Positions 1 through 12,000 of a stretch of DNA of 64,000 bases are shown here, piece by piece (within the stretch, counting starts at the first letter, position 1; every line of letters begins with the position of its first letter). This DNA comes from Ophiodon elongatus (Eukaryota; Chordata; Actinopteri; Perciformes; Hexagrammidae). The stretch is taken from the NCBI GenBank assembly GCA_016806645.1, contig JACSYO010002062.1, positions 3,241,501 through 3,305,500 on the forward strand. The letters are read 5' to 3'. The notes beneath the pieces were generated by a model. It made no database searches and had not been told where the DNA came from. It saw only the letters and a list, made by a program, of their open reading frames with translations. Position numbers and translations under genes: made by a program.

Positions 1-242
1 ACAAACACATCTCCGTCTAACGGCCAAACCGTGCACTTTTTAGTGAATTAAAATCCGCCAACCCCCCCCGTCTTTACCTCTCGCAACTGTTTTCCCTGTG
101 ATTTTACTTTCTTCTCCAGGCCACAACTCATCTTTACAACTACTTTTATGCAACTTCTCGTTACTTCATTTTCATGCATCATCTAGTTTATATAACCAAC
201 GCCTCAAAATATATCAAATAAAACTCTTTTTTTCCCCTCCAG

Positions 243-351
243 GGCTTCAAGAAATGCTGCAGAACCACTCGTTTGTGGGCTGCGTTAACCCACAGTGGAC
301 CCTGATCCAGCATCACACCAAGCTGTACCTGCTCAACACCACCAAACTCAG
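243..351 (+). CDS. mlh1: mlh1 coding exon (human exon 14 equivalent)
   Basis: The acceptor is ctccag at 237-242 and the donor is gtcaga from 352. The exon has 109 bases: it opens with the last two bases of a codon, encodes LQEMLQNHSFVGCVNPQW and KLYLLNTTKL, and ends with two bases (AG) of a Ser codon completed by the next exon. Confidence 0.93.
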
Positions 352-366
352 GTCAGAGCCACAGGG

Positions 367-448
<82 letters not shown>

Positions 449-1447
449 AACACACACACACACACAAACACACACACACTTTCCCTTTTCACCGTTTTCT
501 TTCTGCCGCAGCCAGGAGCTGTTCCACCAAATACTCATCTACGACTTTGGAAACTTCGGTGTCCTAAGACTGTCTGTGAGTTAAGTTGAGATTGTGAAAT
601 GGTTCGTGTGTGTGTACGCGGCGCGGGTTGTGATTCTTTTTTTCCTCCGGCTGATCATGTGCATTCAGACCCCGGCTCCACTTTATGACCTTGCCATGTT
701 GGCTCTGGACTCTGAGGAGAGCGGCTGGACAGAAGAGGATGGTCCCAAAGAAGGCCTGGCCCAGTACATAGTGGACTTCCTGAAGAAGAAAACGGAGATG
801 CTGGAGGACTACTTCTCCATAGAGATCGACCAGGTCAGTAGATTTGTACCAAAACATGACATTAGTTGTTTTTAAACACGTGCTGTAACCCTGAGCTCTG
901 CATCGTAGGAAGGAAATCTAACCGGGCTGCCGCTGCTGCTCGACAAGTACGCGCCGCTCATGGAGGGCCTCCCCATGTTCATCTTGCGCCTGGCCACCGA
1001 GGTGAACCTCTCGTAGCCCCCTCCTCACTTAATCACCAGATTCTGCAAAACACAGACCGTACCTGAAGGCCTCTGCTTGCTGGCGTTTTGCAGGTGAACT
1101 GGGACAACGAAAAGGAGTGCTTCAGAGACCTGAGCAAGGAGTGCGGCATGTTCTACTCCATCAGGAAGCAGTACGTCTTGGAGGCGGAGCCGGGGGAGGA
1201 GCAGGTGGGAAGGAATGCAGTTTTAAATTCCTTTTACGATAACGTTCACGACAAAAGAGCTGAACTGACTCGTGCGATGTTCTGCTTTCAGGACGCCGAG
1301 GTGAACTCGTGGCGTTGGAAAGTCGAGCACGTCATTTTCAAAGCTCTCCGAACCCTCTTGAGTCCTCCGAAAAGCTTCAGCGAGGACGGCACCGTGCTGC
1401 AGATCGCCAACTTACCGGATCTCTATAAAGTATTCGAGAGGTGCTGA
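243..1447 (+). CDS. mlh1: mlh1, DNA mismatch repair protein Mlh1 (3' part, six coding exons)
   Basis: This is the C-terminal part of MutL homologue 1, which pairs with PMS2 as MutL-alpha in the nucleus and directs strand incision in mismatch repair. Coding exons are 243-351, 512-575, 669-833, 909-1001, 1094-1204 and 1292-1447. They join in frame into 231 complete codons plus a stop. The first five are 109, 64, 165, 93 and 111 bases, matching the human exon 14-18 sizes I recall (109, 64, 165, 93, 114). Landmarks are SFVGCVNPQW, KLYLLNTTKL, ESGWTEEDGPKEGLAQYIV, FILRLATEVNWD and the ending LPDLYKVFERC. This region forms the PMS2 dimerisation domain, and the family's terminal Cys contributes to the partner's endonuclease site. 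The gene starts left of the window, in intron 13. No frameshift or premature stop is seen. Confidence 0.97.
369..479 (+). repeat. (CA)n microsatellite in mlh1 intron 14
   Basis: An uninterrupted CA run spans 369-442 (37 units), followed by an interrupted CA/CAAA tail to 479. It fills most of the 160-base intron between two mlh1 exons and ends about 30 bases before the next acceptor. Confidence 0.98.
512..575 (+). CDS. mlh1: mlh1 coding exon (human exon 15 equivalent)
   Basis: The acceptor is ccgcag at 506-511 and the donor gtgagt starts at 576. The exon has 64 bases and encodes SQELFHQILIYDFGNFGVLR followed by LS, where the first Ser is split with the previous exon. It ends on a complete codon. 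Confidence 0.93.
669..833 (+). CDS. mlh1: mlh1 coding exon (human exon 16 equivalent)
   Basis: The acceptor is attcag and the donor gtcagt. The exon is 165 bases in phase 0. It encodes TPAPLYDLAMLALDSEESGW and continues through the acidic TEEDGPKEGLAQYIV to EMLEDYFSIEIDQ. Confidence 0.94.
909..1001 (+). CDS. mlh1: mlh1 coding exon (human exon 17 equivalent)
   Basis: The acceptor is atcgtag and the donor gtgaac. The exon is 93 bases in phase 0, encoding EGNLTGLPLLLDKYAPLMEG and then LPMFILRLATE. Confidence 0.93.
1094..1204 (+). CDS. mlh1: mlh1 coding exon (human exon 18 equivalent)
   Basis: The acceptor is tttgcag and the donor gtggga. The exon is 111 bases, starts VNWDNEKECFRDLSKECGMF and ends in the acidic AEPGEEQ. 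It is one codon shorter than the human size I recall. Confidence 0.92.
1292..1447 (+). CDS. mlh1: mlh1 last coding exon (human exon 19 equivalent)
   Basis: The acceptor is gctttcag and the stop TGA is at 1445-1447. It starts DAEVNSWRWKVEHVIFKALR and ends LANLP-type sequence (here IANLPDLYKVFERC). The invariant C-terminal Cys is intact. Confidence 0.95.
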   Translation, partial: DAEVNSWRWKVEHVIFKALRTLLSPPKSFSEDGTVLQIANLPDLYKVFERC

Positions 1448-1501
1448 ACCCGGTCCACACACACACACCCTCTCTTTTTATACTTGATGATTTGTTCTGT
1501 A

Positions 1502-1507
1502 AATAAA
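1502..1507 (+). terminator. mlh1: mlh1 polyadenylation signal AATAAA
   Basis: AATAAA lies 55 bases after the mlh1 stop and is followed by a GT-rich stretch (gggtggttgtct) expected of a downstream element, so the 3' UTR is very short. The call rests on position and motif only. Confidence 0.75.
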
Positions 1508-1529
1508 TACTTTTGTATGAGACGAGGCT

Positions 1530-2190
1530 TCGGGTGGTTGTCTTTAAGAGTGGAAAAACAAGATTCCATGGTGCCACGGGAAATCCTTGTTCTGGAAACC
1601 TACTTAAAACGTGCCAAGGCTACACATGAGGTTTCTCAAAGTAAGAATTAGAACATGCTGCCAGGAAAATATAGAATTGGGTCACGAATCCCGTTACGAA
1701 ACCCTAAAATGTGCCAGCACACTTGCTTGACTTTGATTACAGCTACGTGTTCCCCGTCAGTCTCAAACACGTGGGCAGCGTAGAGGAATCGGAGCTGTGT
1801 GAAGGAAATTAAACTCGGCCACTAATGTTTCCAAATACCTCACGGACAATTACAAGTTTAGAACGAGCTAAACGCATGGAAAATTGAATGAAGGAAACCT
1901 GCTAATTTATTTCCATGACTTATGCTATAGTAATAATGGTGTCTCTTTATTCCAGTCACATGGTCTGTAACTAAAACCAGAGTTAAAAAATAAAAAAAAA
2001 AGTGACCTCCTAATGTGGAATAGCCAAATTATTTTCCTTGGCTGATTCAAAGCTGCAACAAAACAACAAGTGAGTTACGACTCATTCACAAACGCACAGT
2101 ATGTATATCAGAAACCAAGGCTACATATGAAGAATACTGACAATGACAATAAAAAAATAAACTGCATCATGAAAAAGAAAAGATTCAGAT
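1530..2190. other. intergenic gap between the convergent mlh1 and lrrfip2 genes
   Basis: About 660 bases of AT-rich sequence separate the two 3' ends. I see no coding potential. There are A-rich runs and a second AATAAA cluster near 2148, which could serve as a distal mlh1 poly(A) site. Confidence 0.6.
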
Positions 2191-2194
2191 TGTA

Positions 2195-3042
2195 TACACA
2201 GTTCTGTAAATTACACATTTATTTTCAAGAACTCTTTTAAATATTTGAAAAAAATTCAATGAAACCGCAGCAGAAACAGTTGGTTTTACATCTTTTTCAA
2301 ATAATGAATGCACCTTTTTTTTTTTTTCCTTTTTTTTTTTTTTTAAATACATCTTTCTGTACCTGTTAAAAACAATTATTGTTTCATTGAGCGGTGCGAA
2401 CCCCCAGTCTCCTAGTGTGAAAAGGCACTTCACTGTGAGGGGGAAGCCGGGAAGGTGCAAGACCGGAGCAGCCGTGAGGGTTGAATAGTTTAAAAGCATC
2501 ATTATACTCATTCATGCAACTTATCAAAAAAAAAACAAAAAAACAAAACAAAGTACAGCCAAGCACCCGGCCAGAGAGAGATAAAATCTCATGGATAACA
2601 TGATGTAGTACAAAGCTCTGAAAAATTAAGTAGTGACCAGAGAAATTTCCTCAGATGCATCTCCCAGCAACTTAATAGTTTTATTAGTTAAGTTTCTGAG
2701 TCATCCCTCCAAAAACACCAGACAAAACCAATGCTTCCGGTTTTAAAAAAAGAAAAAAAAAAGACACAGTTCAGTTTGTTGCCTGTGCTACAGTTTTTCT
2801 TTAAAGTGTTTTTGGTTAGCTACAATTCTTAAAGTGTTACAGCTAAAAATGGAAATGTGCTCCAGACGCAATATGGCAGTCAGAGGTCTGAGGTGCGAGT
2901 TTAAGGGCTTCTGTGGTGACGCTGCCTTGCCTCACTGCTGTGACAGGAGGGCGTTCCTGTTGGCCTTCATCTTCTCAAGGCGCTTTACTAGATGGTTGTT
3001 GGTCATCTCCATCTCCTCGATCTTATCTAGAGCCGTGCGCAG
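2195..3042 (-). CDS. lrrfip2: lrrfip2 last exon: coding end 2932-3042 and 3' UTR
   Basis: The acceptor on the minus strand is ccccacag, and coding starts at 3042. It encodes LRTALDKIEEMEMTNNHLVK, continues RLEKMKANRNALLSQQ and stops at 2932-2934. This C-terminus is strongly conserved in the family. The 3' UTR runs down to about 2195 and includes long T/A homopolymers around 2316-2344. The UTR end is inferred from the AATAAA at 2218-2223. Confidence 0.88.
2218..2223 (-). terminator. lrrfip2: probable lrrfip2 polyadenylation signal
   Basis: The plus strand reads tttatt, which is AATAAA on the coding strand, about 710 bases past the stop. A nearer alternative AATAAA sits at 2680-2685. Confidence 0.5.
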
Positions 3043-6000
3043 CTGTGGGGGGAACAGAGGGGAGACGTTTTTATTTTCATTTCTATTTAACCTTCATTCA
3101 GCCTGGAAAGACCCATTGAGATCGAGGTCTCAAATTTCGATGGGGCCCTGGTTGTAGCTCACACAGGCTCCACCCTCTGCTGGACTCTATGGGTAATACC
3201 CATAATCAGGACAATCAGTACACACCTCTCCAAAGTTGTGCAGACCCTACAGTACTTAAAAAAGGCAGCACATTCTCTTTTTCTCTTCAGAGAAAGGTGG
3301 TTTTTGCCCGCCCACTACCGCTTCAAGAACCTGGTATGCGGCCGCCATGTGATCCTCATCACCACGATGGATCTCCACGCCTGCTTCGAGTGCCTGAGTG
3401 CAGACCACGCGGCGTTCAGCAGCCACCAGCTTGCCCGGTCTGCCGACGGTGGGGTCACTCCTGCCACTGCGATGTCTGACTGACTGGAGTTCTGTCGTAG
3501 TACCTGGTTTGGCTGTGGCCCCCTACTTCTACGCTGTGGTAGCCTAGGTCATAAGGAAGTAGGTGGGCTGCAGGTATCTAACCTCTAGCCAGTCAGGGTC
3601 AAAGTGGCTGGGTCAATGTTGTGCGGTGGCAGGGCGTGCATTCAGCAGGCTCCACCCTCTGTACCCCATAGAGTCCAGTAAAGGGCGGAGCCTGTGTGAG
3701 CTAGAAGGAAGATCACGATATTGTAACTCTAGCTCATTCTACACCACTCGTTGAAGAAGGTGTAGGATGGCTGACTTTATATATATATTGCACATATTCG
3801 TAGGCACGTCCTGAATGGAAGATCTGGAGCTACATTTCACATTAGGGCGTGTTGGTTTGGTTATTTATTGAATCAGGTTGAGATTATTGCACATATCTTT
3901 GAAATGATCAGACATTGGCTTTTCTCAATCAAGGTTAAGATCACCCATAATTACCAATTCTGTTGCTGTACAGGAACAGATAAGGACTCATCAGTAGTGC
4001 AGGGGAGGGCTGAAGGGGTCTATACGTCCCCATCACTGTCACATAGTTGTTTTCTCCGAGATGTACCGACAGTGCCGGACATTCATACTTATTTGGAACG
4101 GAGGATAAGATTAGTAAACCTGACTCGCCAGATGGTTTGTCACACAGAACCATCTGAGAAGCCGTCATTGGAAACTGTTTGGAAAAGGGCAGGCACTTAA
4201 TACTCCACTGGTGATTGGATGAACCATCTGTCAATCAAACTCTTGCTTTAACCAATCAGGAGAAGAGTGAAAATCTCTTTTCGATCGTGAAAAGCCGTCA
4301 GTGCCCTTCTTCACTCTCATTTCAATGAAGACATATTCTCTAGTTCTGATATAACTGATGCTATTGCAGCAACTACGCTAACCTTGCTGTTTTTAACAAG
4401 CAGTCACCTCTGTGTCGTGTCACACACATCTAAGCCACGCCCGTATCTCTAAAAAGGTTAAAACGACAAATCTTTAGCAGAATCTGGAACCATTTATTTT
4501 TGAAGCCAAGACTAAAGAGATTTAAATAGAATATTGACCTAATCCAAGATGTCTCACATTTATGTGTAGCAGCCCAAGCCCTTTTCTAGATTTAAAAAAA
4601 AAAAAACTATGCAGATTCCGTACCAGCTAATACACCAGAACTACACGTCATTATAGTCACAGATATCAAATTGTTAAGGGGAATCCCATTTGGTCTGGGA
4701 CTGGACCTGCGAGTTCTAAAAAGCAACACTCCTAGTCGGCCTCTCACGCAGGCTGGTGTCAGTAGTAGAGGAGGGTCCGGTAGGAAGCAGAAAGTAGTTG
4801 GAAACACAACTAACTAGAGATGCGATTAACTGAGTGGGCTCATTCCCTATCACGATAGACACCGCTGTGATTAGTTACGTTCTTCATTTCAAGTTTCAGA
4901 TTATAAAGCGCTATGAAGTCTGTGTCTTTACCTCTCTTTGAAGTTTCCGTTTTTCTACTTTAAGTTCGTCTTCTACTTTCTCCGAGTTGTCTGCCGATGA
5001 CTTGTACCTGGTCACTTGCCCTTCAAGTCTGTTAATCTGGAAAATGGACACAAAAGGAGTACAATTTGGTGACTTGGGAGGCCTAAAACGCACTTAACTT
5101 TTTTATAGTTGTGTATTATATATATTTCTATAATCCACTCCTTCTATTATTTAGTTTGACAGGACATTTCTTTTTCACTTACATTTTGTTCCATTGTACC
5201 CATTTCCTGTTCTGCCTTAGAAAGCTTGAATTTGTATTCACTAATCTGTCTGTTGGCATCTCCTGCAGAGAAAAACAAACCGGTGAGTTATGAAAATACA
5301 AGGGTTCAAACACTCTGCGATCAGATACAGAATTATGAGGTCAACTTACTCTGCATCTCAATGACGTGGAGGTCTGTACCGTTCTCCATCCTCTCCCCGT
5401 CTGTGTATGTACTGTCCATCTTTGTGTGTTTCTGTCTCTCCTCCTCCATCTGATTCTTCAGCTTCCTGATCTGAGCCAGCAGTTCATCTTTCTCCTCTGC
5501 CAACTTTCGTAGCCTGACATCTACGAGAGAAAATACCTTAGGCCGATGCTATTTACTGGAACATGGCGGAGGCCGATTGTACAGGCTGGAATTTGTGAAA
5601 CAGGTTGGACTGCTAAAATGCACTGAAATGTAACCGAGTTGGTGCTTGTAAACAAACACCCCGCCGGAGCAGTTTATTTAGCCTTCATGTGAAACGTTCA
5701 TGTGGACAGAAGTAATATCCCTGACTCACCCAGCGGGCCCTCTCCTGCAGACTCCAGCACCTGGGCGGCCTCCTGGGAGACCACAGTGATCCCTGAGGAC
5801 AGAGGCTCATGGTTGACGTCTCCATTTGGAGTGCCGTCTGGGATGATGACCAGCCCGTGTTTCTGTGGTGAGAGAACACACGTTACTGAGGACCGGCTCC
5901 ACTCGCTCGGTTGGCAAAAAAACTTCACAGAACAGAGGGGATGCACTGATTTCACTTTTTTATATTTATATATACAGTTGGCCGCTATGAATGGATGAAA

Positions 6001-9000
6001 AAGTAAAGGCCATGGTAAATGAGAATGATCTGTACACGAGCTGAACAGTCAGGTTGTCTGTGGATGTTTAAATGTAGGGATGCACCACATACAGTATCGG
6101 TGGCTGATAAGCCAATAAGATTGGGCAGTAAGCAAGAAAATCTAATTACTACTATTGTGTAGGAGAGAGACTGAAACAGAATAGAAATTATATTTTACTC
6201 AAGTCAAGTAAAATACTCGGAAATCTGCCAGTAAGGATGAACTGCATGAGCCGTTGCAGAATTGTGACTTCTATACGATGCTTCTAATGCCGATAGCGTA
6301 TCGTTATGAACGAGCTAAAAACTATCGCTAATTGTAAGTAACAGCTGAACATAATCAGCTATGTAATCTTAAAATGAGTCGAATTATTGTGGAGCAGCCA
6401 GCCACTCCTCGCTACCAGATGGTGTTGATCTGCACAGCAGGGAGTGTCTTCACACCAGCTACAGAGGAGAGGATGATGAACAGCTGATACAAATGTATGT
6501 ATGAAGTATGCAGCTTAACACTGGAGGCCTTGAGTTGCATTAACCAACGCCTGAAGGCAAAAAAAAACTAAAGACCCCTGTTCCTATTCTAAAGCTGTCT
6601 GGATTTTCAGAAAATCTCCCGTACAGTCATTTGCAAATCGTCTCTTGTGCATTTTTACCACGTGAATGCACAAGAGCAGATGCAGACTGCTGTGTGTTTG
6701 CCACTGTAGGAATGTAACGACATCCGTGTACAGTGACTTTACATGTATACCCATTATAAATAAGAAATCCACCAGTAATTTGATATTGTACACTGTAGTC
6801 ATGGTCAAGTACATGTACCAAATGAGTTATAGAAAACCAGCAAGTAGTGGAAAAGTTGTCAAGAAAATTAAAAAAGGAAAGAATAACAGAGAGTTAGAAG
6901 TAAAAAGTATAACACAATAGCAGGTCTGATAGCATTAACTGGCTTAGTTCCAACCAAAAAAGAAAAGTATAAAAAGTAGTTTCGTGCCAGCAACTCATTC
7001 CTCTAATCCCGTATTTTCTGCTGGGACTTCAGGAAGACCTACCTCTCCAGCTTTGGCCTTCCCCTTGATGTCAGCAAGCTCATCTCTGAGCTCGTCTCTC
7101 TCACTCCTAATGCAATCAAAGTACTCTTTCTGTCTCTCTAGGGCCTGGCCACACGGACGAGAAAAGACAAGAGAGTGGAGAAGAGGCAGAGGAGAAGTTT
7201 GATCCACTGTGGACAGACATGCAACACCACATGGTACAGCAAGACATCACCCGTGCACAAACGTGCACATCAAGCCAACAAGAAGGACATTGAAACAAAC
7301 GACACACACACACACACACACACACACGGATGAGGAGATTAAGAGATCGCAGGGACTGAAGATACAGAATCTGTGAGGAGGTAGATATTTTTGACTTTGT
7401 GAAAACTACAAATAAGTGTGATGCTTTCATCACTACGAGTCTGACTTCATGACCTAACAAATTAACTGATCCACAGGTGGAACATGCATGTCATGCTAGA
7501 ATATTTATTGATTCTTAAGTTGACATTACAAACCTAAATAAAAACTACTTTTATTGCACGGGCTGCCCACTGCAGACTTTAAAACACAGTGCCAGTGCAC
7601 TTGCATCGTTAGCGGAGGTTACGGGATCCAAACCGATAAACCCGGTTATTTCGACATGCAAAATTCCAAACTGTGAATGTGTCCAGGGATGTGCTAATGC
7701 TTAAAGGGTCTCCAACATGCAGAGGCAGCATGAAAGGCAAAAGAGGTGGCTGGACACTATGTCGTAAGCACACCCATCCATTGCCTCCCGTGTTCTGTCC
7801 TGTGGGACCTCCTACCCCAATCTTTTTGTCCTTCCAGTTTATCGTTTCCTGGAGGTCAAACACCTCTCTGGTGATGCCATCTAACTTAGTCTGCATTCGC
7901 TGGCTCTCCTGGAGCGGCGTTTGGGAGCAGTGACAAGATGACACAGTACAGGATAAGAACAAGAATAGGGAATAATTGAATGGAACAAAGACAAAAGAGA
8001 AAATGCACATAAACACATACAGATACAAAAATGAGAGAGAGCACAGATGGAACGCGGCGAGAAGAGACAAATTTTAGGAGATTATGCTGAGGATGAAATG
8101 AATGATGGCGTCCTGAGTCAGACAGGACAATGAAACAGAGCTAAATGTCAGAAGGGACAGAGAGAACCTCGAGGCAGGCAAGTGCCAATCAATCCTTATC
8201 AAGTCCCTGCAGAACAGAGCCTCCTCCTCCGCCTGCACAGAGGCACTAACACCCTTCAATGTGTTGACAGAATAGCAGTCTGGTGGGCTCACGCTGGCTC
8301 TAATGCGAGGGCAGCCTTACCTCTATAAGCTCATCTCTCTGGCGAAGTCCCTCTTTCAGTTCTTCTTGTTTATGCTGCAGGACTGTACACGTGTGCTTTT
8401 GTCTTTCTAGTTCCTGAAACCAGAGACACAACATTTCAGCCACAACCATACAAGTATTTTGCATTTTTTTTGTTTTTTTACCTGCATGAAATTGATTTCT
8501 GACACGTGGTTTAATACTAAAATAAGCTTCAGAACTTCTCTCGAACAACAGCCAATTGCACCTTTGACTTGTCTTCCAGCTCTCTCCTCATCTCAGCCGT
8601 TTGCTCCTCCATCTCCTCTATGACGTCCTTTAGTGTGTCAACTTGATAGATGAGGTTGCCTTTGTCGTTGTCCAGCTGTGCATTCGATACCATGGCTTTC
8701 TTATACTTCTCCTCCACCTCTGCAAGTGACTCCTGATAAGGGTGGGAGCATGTTAATAAACAGAGAATATTGGTTTAAAGCACAGCTCACATACATACAT
8801 GCACCAGCTGGGCTCTCTGGTATAAAAAGGGAATTCCTTTTTAACACACAATGGCCAAACATACTACACAGTACACATGGCTTTTCTTTTTTTATAAACC
8901 TAAGTAAAAGGTATAATTCTGTAACAGGTCATTTGTGACTAATATGTGTGGTGCAAGTGGTGCCATTGATCACATAACAATTAAAATGTGCTCAATCACT

Positions 9001-12000
9001 TTCAGGAGTGAAACAAGACAACGGTGTGAAAAGGTGATCTGAAAGAGAGAACTGTGTGTGAGTGAACAACCAGGAAACAAGATGGTGAAAAGTAATCTTG
9101 CTATAGTGCGTCAGCAGTATCACACTCTACCAAGAACAATAAGGGGCGTCAGGTTTGTTAGTAAACTACTCTTATCAGTAAAAACATACAGTGTTCTTTC
9201 TAAGAGAGCGAGAAGCCTCTGAAAGTGACCGCAGAAGTCGGCCAGAGGCCCGTCACACACACTGTGGGCGGCAGGAGAGCCTCAAAATGAAAAGCATGAC
9301 CGTTATCTGTCAGCAGGTGGAGCATTTTTAACTCTTCTTCTTAAAAACTTGGAATCCTGTTGCATTGTGGGAAGGTCTTCATTCCAGGCCACGGCCAGCA
9401 AGTTGCACCAAAACAGAAAGTGAGGGAAGATCATGCAAAAGAACGACCAATACGCAATTCACACTGGGAGCATGCAAAGACACGACTGTGGAGTTAAGAG
9501 CTACAAGGGGGTATGAGTGGGGAGGCAGGGGGGAGTAGGGGGGGGGGGGTGTTAGTGACGCTATACTGCTCCCAGAGAACAAGAGAAGGCATGCTGTGAG
9601 CTCAAGCCCCTCTACCTTCAGCTCTTTAAGCCCTTGCATGTACCGCCCTTCTACATCCTGAATCTGGTCCTTTAGTTCATAGATATCCTGTAGAGCAGAT
9701 GAAAGGAATGGTTGGGGTGAACCGGGGCATCAGAGAGGGAGGGGAGGTTCAAGGAGAGATAACAAAGCACCCGTGCTGCCATCTCAAAAACAATATAGCT
9801 GGCATACACCCGACCACGGCACCCAAGTTGAAAAGGAACAGCTTCACAGGACACATGTCACATCCATGAAGAAAAAACGGTCAAAGCAGACACTTAGAAC
9901 AGCGGGGAGGGCACAACAGAGAAAATGCTGTGGAAAGTTTATATGCAGAAGACATGTGGATTAGCATTCAACTCTACGATAACGTGATGACGGACATCTG
10001 GTACAAGTACCATTTAATTCATATGCTAGCATTTTGTCATCAGTTTATACAGTCACGTGTGTAGAAGTGTGACACTGTGTGTATCGTACACCTTACCCTA
10101 AGTTCACTCAGACTGGTGTCGGGGTCATAGACACTTCCCGCGTCTGCGCTGCCCCGTCGTGACGAGGTGCCACCCAGTGATGCTAACGTGGCTGCCGAGA
10201 GGCCGGGGGTGGTACATCGGGAAGACGGCTGAGAACACAAAGCGCCACAAAAGTCCAGTCAAAAAAGAAAAAACTGCCGACTGCAGGTTATTCAACCCCA
10301 TCACCTGATATCGCAGGGCCCTTAAGTGACCCCGCATAATTCAAATCCTCCTGAGGGAGGTAAAGTCACTGTTGAGTGCTGAAGTCTACTTTACAAACTA
10401 GCTCGCAATCTCCACGGGATGAGAGTGTAAAAGCCAGATAATGGTGGTGTGTTGTGGTTACATGGTTGATGCCTAATATGGCATAGAAATACACTCATTG
10501 TTCAGTGTGAGATTAAACTTTCTGACTAGTGCATTGCCTATTTGGGGATCAGTGAAGAAGAAGTAAAAAGCTAAATAATGACGCACTCACCCGACTAAAA
10601 TCTGTGTACTGCTTGTCACATTTTTCATCCAGCTGAAAGAAAGAGAAGAAATATTGTAAAAAAAGAGATCATCACTAGTTATGAGAACACCCATCCTGTG
10701 ATGTCATGCTTGGAGTCGTTTCTTCATCTGTAAATCGGGGAGTTAGTCCAGGAGTTAATAGGAGTCTCGGGATAAGTTCTGCATGTTCACAGATCATAAA
10801 GAGTTGACGACCAAACAAGCAAATTAACCACCGAGTGAATCACACCACTCTGTGAAAGAAGATTGTCCCTTCACGCTGCTGCACACTGAAGTCATGTCCA
10901 CTTCAGTTGAACTTATAGTCAATAAAAAATAATAATAAAAAAAAAAAACACTGTGGGATGAGTTTTGAAAACCAAATGTTATATTTGACCATGCATCATT
11001 CCATCACTGCACTTCCCAGCCCACTGTTGTGAACTTACAGCGTCCAAATCCGGAATGCTCAAATCATCAAGGTCAGACACAATACTGCCTCTCCGGTTGG
11101 TGCGGCTGAAATAATCAGCAGCCGACTCACTAATGTCAGAGAAGTCAGACGACTGCTCACAACACAGAGGAAGAGGATAGAGATGTAGGCAGAGAAATAA
11201 AGAACAACAGAGGGCCACAGAATACAGACCATCAGTGAGGAAAGGAACAGAAGGAGAGCAACAACATATACAGTCAGAAGAGAGCACTGTTCAAGGTCAA
11301 GGAGTTTAAATTGCTTTGCTCTTGTGCAGTACAATAGAATAAAAATAAAAAAGTTTGCAAAGCTTTGATTACTACTGTTATGGAATAGAACAATAGAACA
11401 ACAGAACAACAGAACAACATCAGTCTGGATTTTGAACAGCCCCGTCCCTACAGCTCACCACACTGTCCCTGCGGCCTCTGCTGAAGCGCTCCTGGGACAC
11501 GCTGCTGACAGTGTCATCATCAGAGGAAGACTGGGAGGGATACGCACACACACATAAACACACACACACACACGCACAAGATGAGGAGTCAAAGTAATGT
11601 AGGATGGACACATGCCCAAGGCTTTCTACGACACACACTCGTTCAAACAGCGATCCATAGACGTCCAGTAGCAGTCTCTGTGTTAAACAGATTACTGGAT
11701 GACCCCAAAGACTCTCACGCTATACGCGATGCGGATTCATGCAATTAGGTAAATGTTGTCAAATACACCAACTGGAGCGAAGTTAGAGAAGACAATCTTA
11801 CTACAACATCTTAGCCTGCAACGGCACTGCAGCACAAACCCTCAATACACACACTTGAATGTCAATCAACAATGCTGTGCCCTAAAGCAAGCTATGGCCA
11901 GTCTGGTATGGGTGATCAGCACTGTCCCTAGGAGGAGGGAGGCCTGGTGTCGAGAGGGGGGGGGGGAGCTTGTTAATAGTGGGCATCTGTGTTTAGTGTT

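Noticed and set aside
98..589. Open frames made of His-Thr or Cys-Val repeats around the first CA microsatellite
   Set aside because: They are translations of the dinucleotide repeat and overlap the true mlh1 exons in other frames. The same applies to the frames at 59410-59790 and 58084-58377.
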